DNA of 64,000 nucleotides, taken from contig JAKZAP010000013.1 in the NCBI GenBank assembly GCA_023053575.1, positions 1,374,001 through 1,438,000 of the forward strand, in the 5' to 3' direction. Origin of the DNA: Branchinecta lynchi (lineage: Eukaryota; Arthropoda; Branchiopoda; Anostraca; Branchinectidae). Position numbers and translations under genes: made by a program. Positions 60,693 through 64,000 of this stretch are shown here, piece after piece. The notes under the pieces are model-generated. The model did not search any database. It was not told where the DNA came from and saw only the letters and a program-made list of their open reading frames with translations. Within the stretch, counting starts at the first letter, position 1. The number at the start of each line of letters is the position of its first letter.

Positions 60693-62760
60693 CAAATGGA
60701 CAATCTGGGCCCAGTTGCCCCTGAACCGAATGGGAGTGGAGCTTGGGGCCTGCAAAAAGGAAATAAAGACCCTAATGCTCACGAACCTACCAAGCATCAA
60801 CCTGATACCTTTTGATTCCTGTCGTAGGTAACAAACTTTACTCCTGGGTAATCTGGGCCCAGTTGCCCATGAATGTGGAGGGAGGGGGAGGTGTAAACTT
60901 TAAAGAAATTTCCCAGTCCTTGCTTCTACTGTACAGGAAATTTCATCGTCCTATACCCAGATCATTATTCACAGGGCAATCTAGCCCATTTGCCCCTGAA
61001 CCGGGTGGGTGTGTGGTGGGGCCCTCATAGGGCACAGCTGGACCCCAATTCCCACAAGTGTACCAATTTTGAACTTGATACCTGTACTGGTGCACGAGTT
61101 ATGAGCTAAACAAAAAAAGAGCTGAAAGCTCATATGGCACTTGCCGGGACAGTTAGCATGTGTGTCAGTTTGTCCCCCTCCAGAACCCCCCACCCCACCC
61201 CCAGTGATCAGACCAACTCGAATCCTGAATTGAAACTGAACATTTGAAACACTCGTTCTTGACACTTGTCAAGTTTCATGCACGTCCGATCACACGTTCC
61301 TAAGTTATAAATGTCACCTAATTCCGGATTCCCCATCGCTTTACTCCCCCCATGATAGTCGTATCGGGGAAGAGGCTATTTTCAGTCAATATGTTAAGAG
61401 TCTGTAAATGGCCTGCCAAGTTTCATGGTCCTTGCACATCTGGAAGCACCCTAGCTCGAGATCACCGGAATTCAGGGAAACCCCCTCCGACTTCCCCCAC
61501 CGTGACACAATCCGGTCCTGTTTTGTCAGGAATGTATCTAGGGTTTAAGCTTGCTCATCCAGTCCAGACTTGAAACTGAACATCCGAGACACTTGTTCCT
61601 AATACTTACCAAGTTTCATGCACGTCCAATCACCTGTTCCAAAATTGCGAATGTCACTAGATTCCGGATTCCCTACCCCTCTGCTCCCCCCACGATGATC
61701 GGATCGGGGAAGGGACTATGTTCAAGTCAATATGGTTAAAATGCCTGCCAAGTTTCATGGTCCTAGCACATCTGGAAGTACCCTAACTCGAGATCACCAG
61801 AATTCTGGTAAACCCCCTCCAGCTCCCCCCACTGTGACATGACACAGTCCTGTTTTGTCAGTAATGTATCTAGGGTTTAAGCTTCATCTTCCCACCAAGT
61901 TCCATCCCGATCCCTCGAATCTGAGCCTTTCAGAAGATTTCTGGTGCCCCCCTTCCAGCCCCCCCCCCAGGTATTTTATCTGGTCCAGATTTGAAAAGGT
62001 AAATCTGAGGCACTTGTTCTTGACACATGAAAACTTTCATGTACGTCCGATTACCCCTTCCAAAATGATGCATGTTATACTAATTTCCGGATTCCCCATC
62101 CCTACACTCCCCCTACGATAGTCGGATCGGGGAAACGACTATTCTTAAGGCAGTCTGTTCGGGTCCCTGATATGCCTACCAAATTCCCTCCCCCCCCCCC
62201 CCACAGTGCCCGAATCTGGCCCGGTTATGTCAACAATGTATTTAGGACTTGTGCTTGTTCTTCCCACCAAGTTTCTTCCTGATCCCTCCACTCTAAGCGT
62301 TTCCCAAGGTTTCCCAGTTCTCCCCTCCAGCTCCCCCCAAACTCAACAGATCCGTTCCGGATTTTAAGTGGGTCGTCTGAGGCAGGAGATCTCTCCAAAT
62401 TTAGAATTTCATTGCTATCCGATCACCCGTTCAAAAGTTATAAATACCTCAAGATTCCCAATTCCCCATCCCTCCACTCCCCCAAAGATGCTGGGATTGG
62501 GAAAATGACGATTTCCAAACTTAATCATTTGGGGTCCCTGATATGCCTGCCAAGTTTCATCGTCCTAGCTTATGTGGAAGTGCCCCAACTAGCTAAACCC
62601 AGACCGACCAACAGACAGACCAACGGGCGGACAGAAATTGCAATCTCTATATGGCACTTGGCCGAAGGGCAAGTGCCATAAAAACAGCGAAAATTAAAAA
62701 CTGAAAGCTGCTACAGTGCCCAAAATAGTGCATTGTTCCATGAAACACTTGGCTCTTGGC
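60693..62760 (+). repeat. HINE-like family C, copy 2, split by a family B element
   Basis: 60693-61108 and 62681-62760 align with the two sides of copy 1 (GAGTTATGAGCT... and GAAAGCTGCTACAG). The part between is a complete family B insertion. Confidence 0.75.
61109..62680 (-). mobile_element. HINE-like family B, inverted copy nested in family C
   Basis: Inverted: AACAAAAAAAGAGCTGAAAG, then CTCATATGGCACTTG (right end), four to five units, (GTCY)n remnant near 62600, and the terminal hairpin TATGGCACTTGGCCGAAGG... at 62649-62680. Confidence 0.8.
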
Positions 62761-63907
62761 TCACTGGAATTCTTAATAACTTATATACCATTCCCATTTA
62801 ATTTTATTTTAAGGGCTTTTAAAACTTGAACCAAACCCAAGGTTGTCTAAAATCTGAATAAGTGTTCAGAGATGAAGTCTATTTCAATTTTGTTCTTTTT
62901 AAATTTACCAGATGACTATAGAATATAAAACTCTCAGCTTTTAATTGACTTCCTGCAGTTGCCCACCCTTATTATCCTATTAGCACTAACATCATTGTTG
63001 ACGCTACCATTTCCTTTTGAGAAATCATCGATTCACCCATCTTCCACTATCGACAAGTTTCCCATCCCAGTAAGACTCTTCTATAGACTGAAAAAGAAAG
63101 ATGAGTCTCCATTGTCCATTGTCCTCCATTGCCACAGTCCAATCCAAAAAACATCTAGCTCTTGGACTCTGACGCTTCGGAAGCCTTTCGGCCTGATTCC
63201 CGACGCACGCACGATTCGAAATTTGAAATTTTTGCCTACGATGTCAAAGTGCCATAGAGCTAATATGGCATAAAAAAACCTGAGGAGAACAAGAACCGGG
63301 AAAAAATACAGGCGAAGGGAAAAACTTGTAGCGCAATTTCGGCGTTCCCTGGGAACTCTTTGAAGGGTATCGGGCAACCGAAATGATACCTTAGTAGCCT
63401 AATACTAAATCCATGATCTGGGAACGTTTCGGACGAGAACGCCGGAAATGACCGTAAATGCATTTGAACGCATCTAAACTTTCGACCGCATTGGTTTTGT
63501 TAAAAGGCGATGGGATGAGAACTAAAACGTTTTTTCTTTTAGAACTGGCTTAGGAACATATGGGTTATGTCGTTTTTAATGTAAGAGCTACTGGCAAAAA
63601 ATGTTAGTGCCGGATAAAACGTTGTGCGTCCATAGTCCCCTCTGATTTTAACTGCGTTTTTGGCACTTTCTTGCTCAGGGAGTCACCAAAATTGATTTTA
63701 AGTATGTAGCTGGTTGTTGCGATCTTGTACTTAGACTTATAGCTTTATGCTAGCTATATTAAAAAATGTATGAATATTTGATAACTTTCTTTACAAAGTT
63801 GCCTTGTCCCATGAGTCGGCCGGTCCAGAACAAAAATAAAAATGGGTCAAAACTGATGCAAAAGTGATGGTCCAAAACGCAAATCAGCGATCGGACAACG
63901 TACTTTA
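62761..63907. other. Intron 7 sequence
   Basis: I see no next synthetase exon and no repeat family. Frames up to 104 codons show no domain. Confidence 0.4.
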
Positions 63908-64000
63908 GCTGCGTTCGATTTGAGTCCTCCTTGTCTCGGTCCTGTCCTCTTGTTACTGCCTTGTCACGGTTTAAACCCGTTTTATTTACCCTTGTCAGGT
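63908..64000. mobile_element. TIR element with GCTGCGTTCGATTT end, cut by the window
   Basis: GCTGCGTTCGATTTGAGTCC through TTTTATTTACCCTTGTCAGG matches the left 90 bases of the element at 43278. Confidence 0.8.

Overview
The window is invertebrate nuclear DNA carrying an integrated virus-like element at its left edge. The host is an intron-rich, transposon-rich metazoan. The 5' half of a metazoan 18S rRNA, spliced host genes, and a retrotransposon relic with an insect-type envelope point toward an arthropod or a related invertebrate, but I cannot name the lineage.

Positions 1-7374 hold the structural and packaging half of a Polinton/Maverick (adintovirus-like) element. Eleven intronless AT-rich reading frames lie on the + strand with 3-45 bases between them: FtsK/HerA-type packaging ATPase, a fibre-like protein, a membrane-active AT-hook protein, adenain-like protease, a small zinc-ribbon protein, retroviral-type integrase, a Polinton-type virion protein, a penton-like single jelly-roll protein, a pVI/pX-like peptide, a hexon-like double jelly-roll major capsid protein and a small OB-fold-like protein. 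No DNA polymerase B is visible; it may lie before base 1. Two features stand out. Every gene but the protease starts inside a (Y)TAATAAATG or TATAAATG box, like poxvirus late promoters. The zinc-ribbon frame runs into the integrase frame through a canonical -1 slippery heptamer.

From 7375 onward the DNA is host. A likely signal-peptide exon of an ionotropic glutamate receptor is at 12603-12681 (-). A truncated 18S rRNA with some 5' spacer is at 16202-17342 (-). Six exons of a G9a/EHMT-like histone H3K9 methyltransferase (pre-SET, SET, post-SET, stop codon) run from 24135 to 42595 (+). Seven exons of cytosolic aspartyl-tRNA synthetase run from 44048 to 56703 (+), and its catalytic core continues beyond the window.

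Almost all remaining DNA is mobile elements: two or three families of Helentron-associated (HINE, DINE-1 or pearl-like) repeats with (GTCY)n microsatellites and tandem cores, called A, B and C here; TIR families D and E with 3-bp target duplications; hAT-type elements with 8-bp duplications; foldbacks; at least four LINE fragments; and a Gypsy/errantivirus-like relic with integrase and envelope remnants. Nested insertions into sister copies give exact ends and empty sites for several families.
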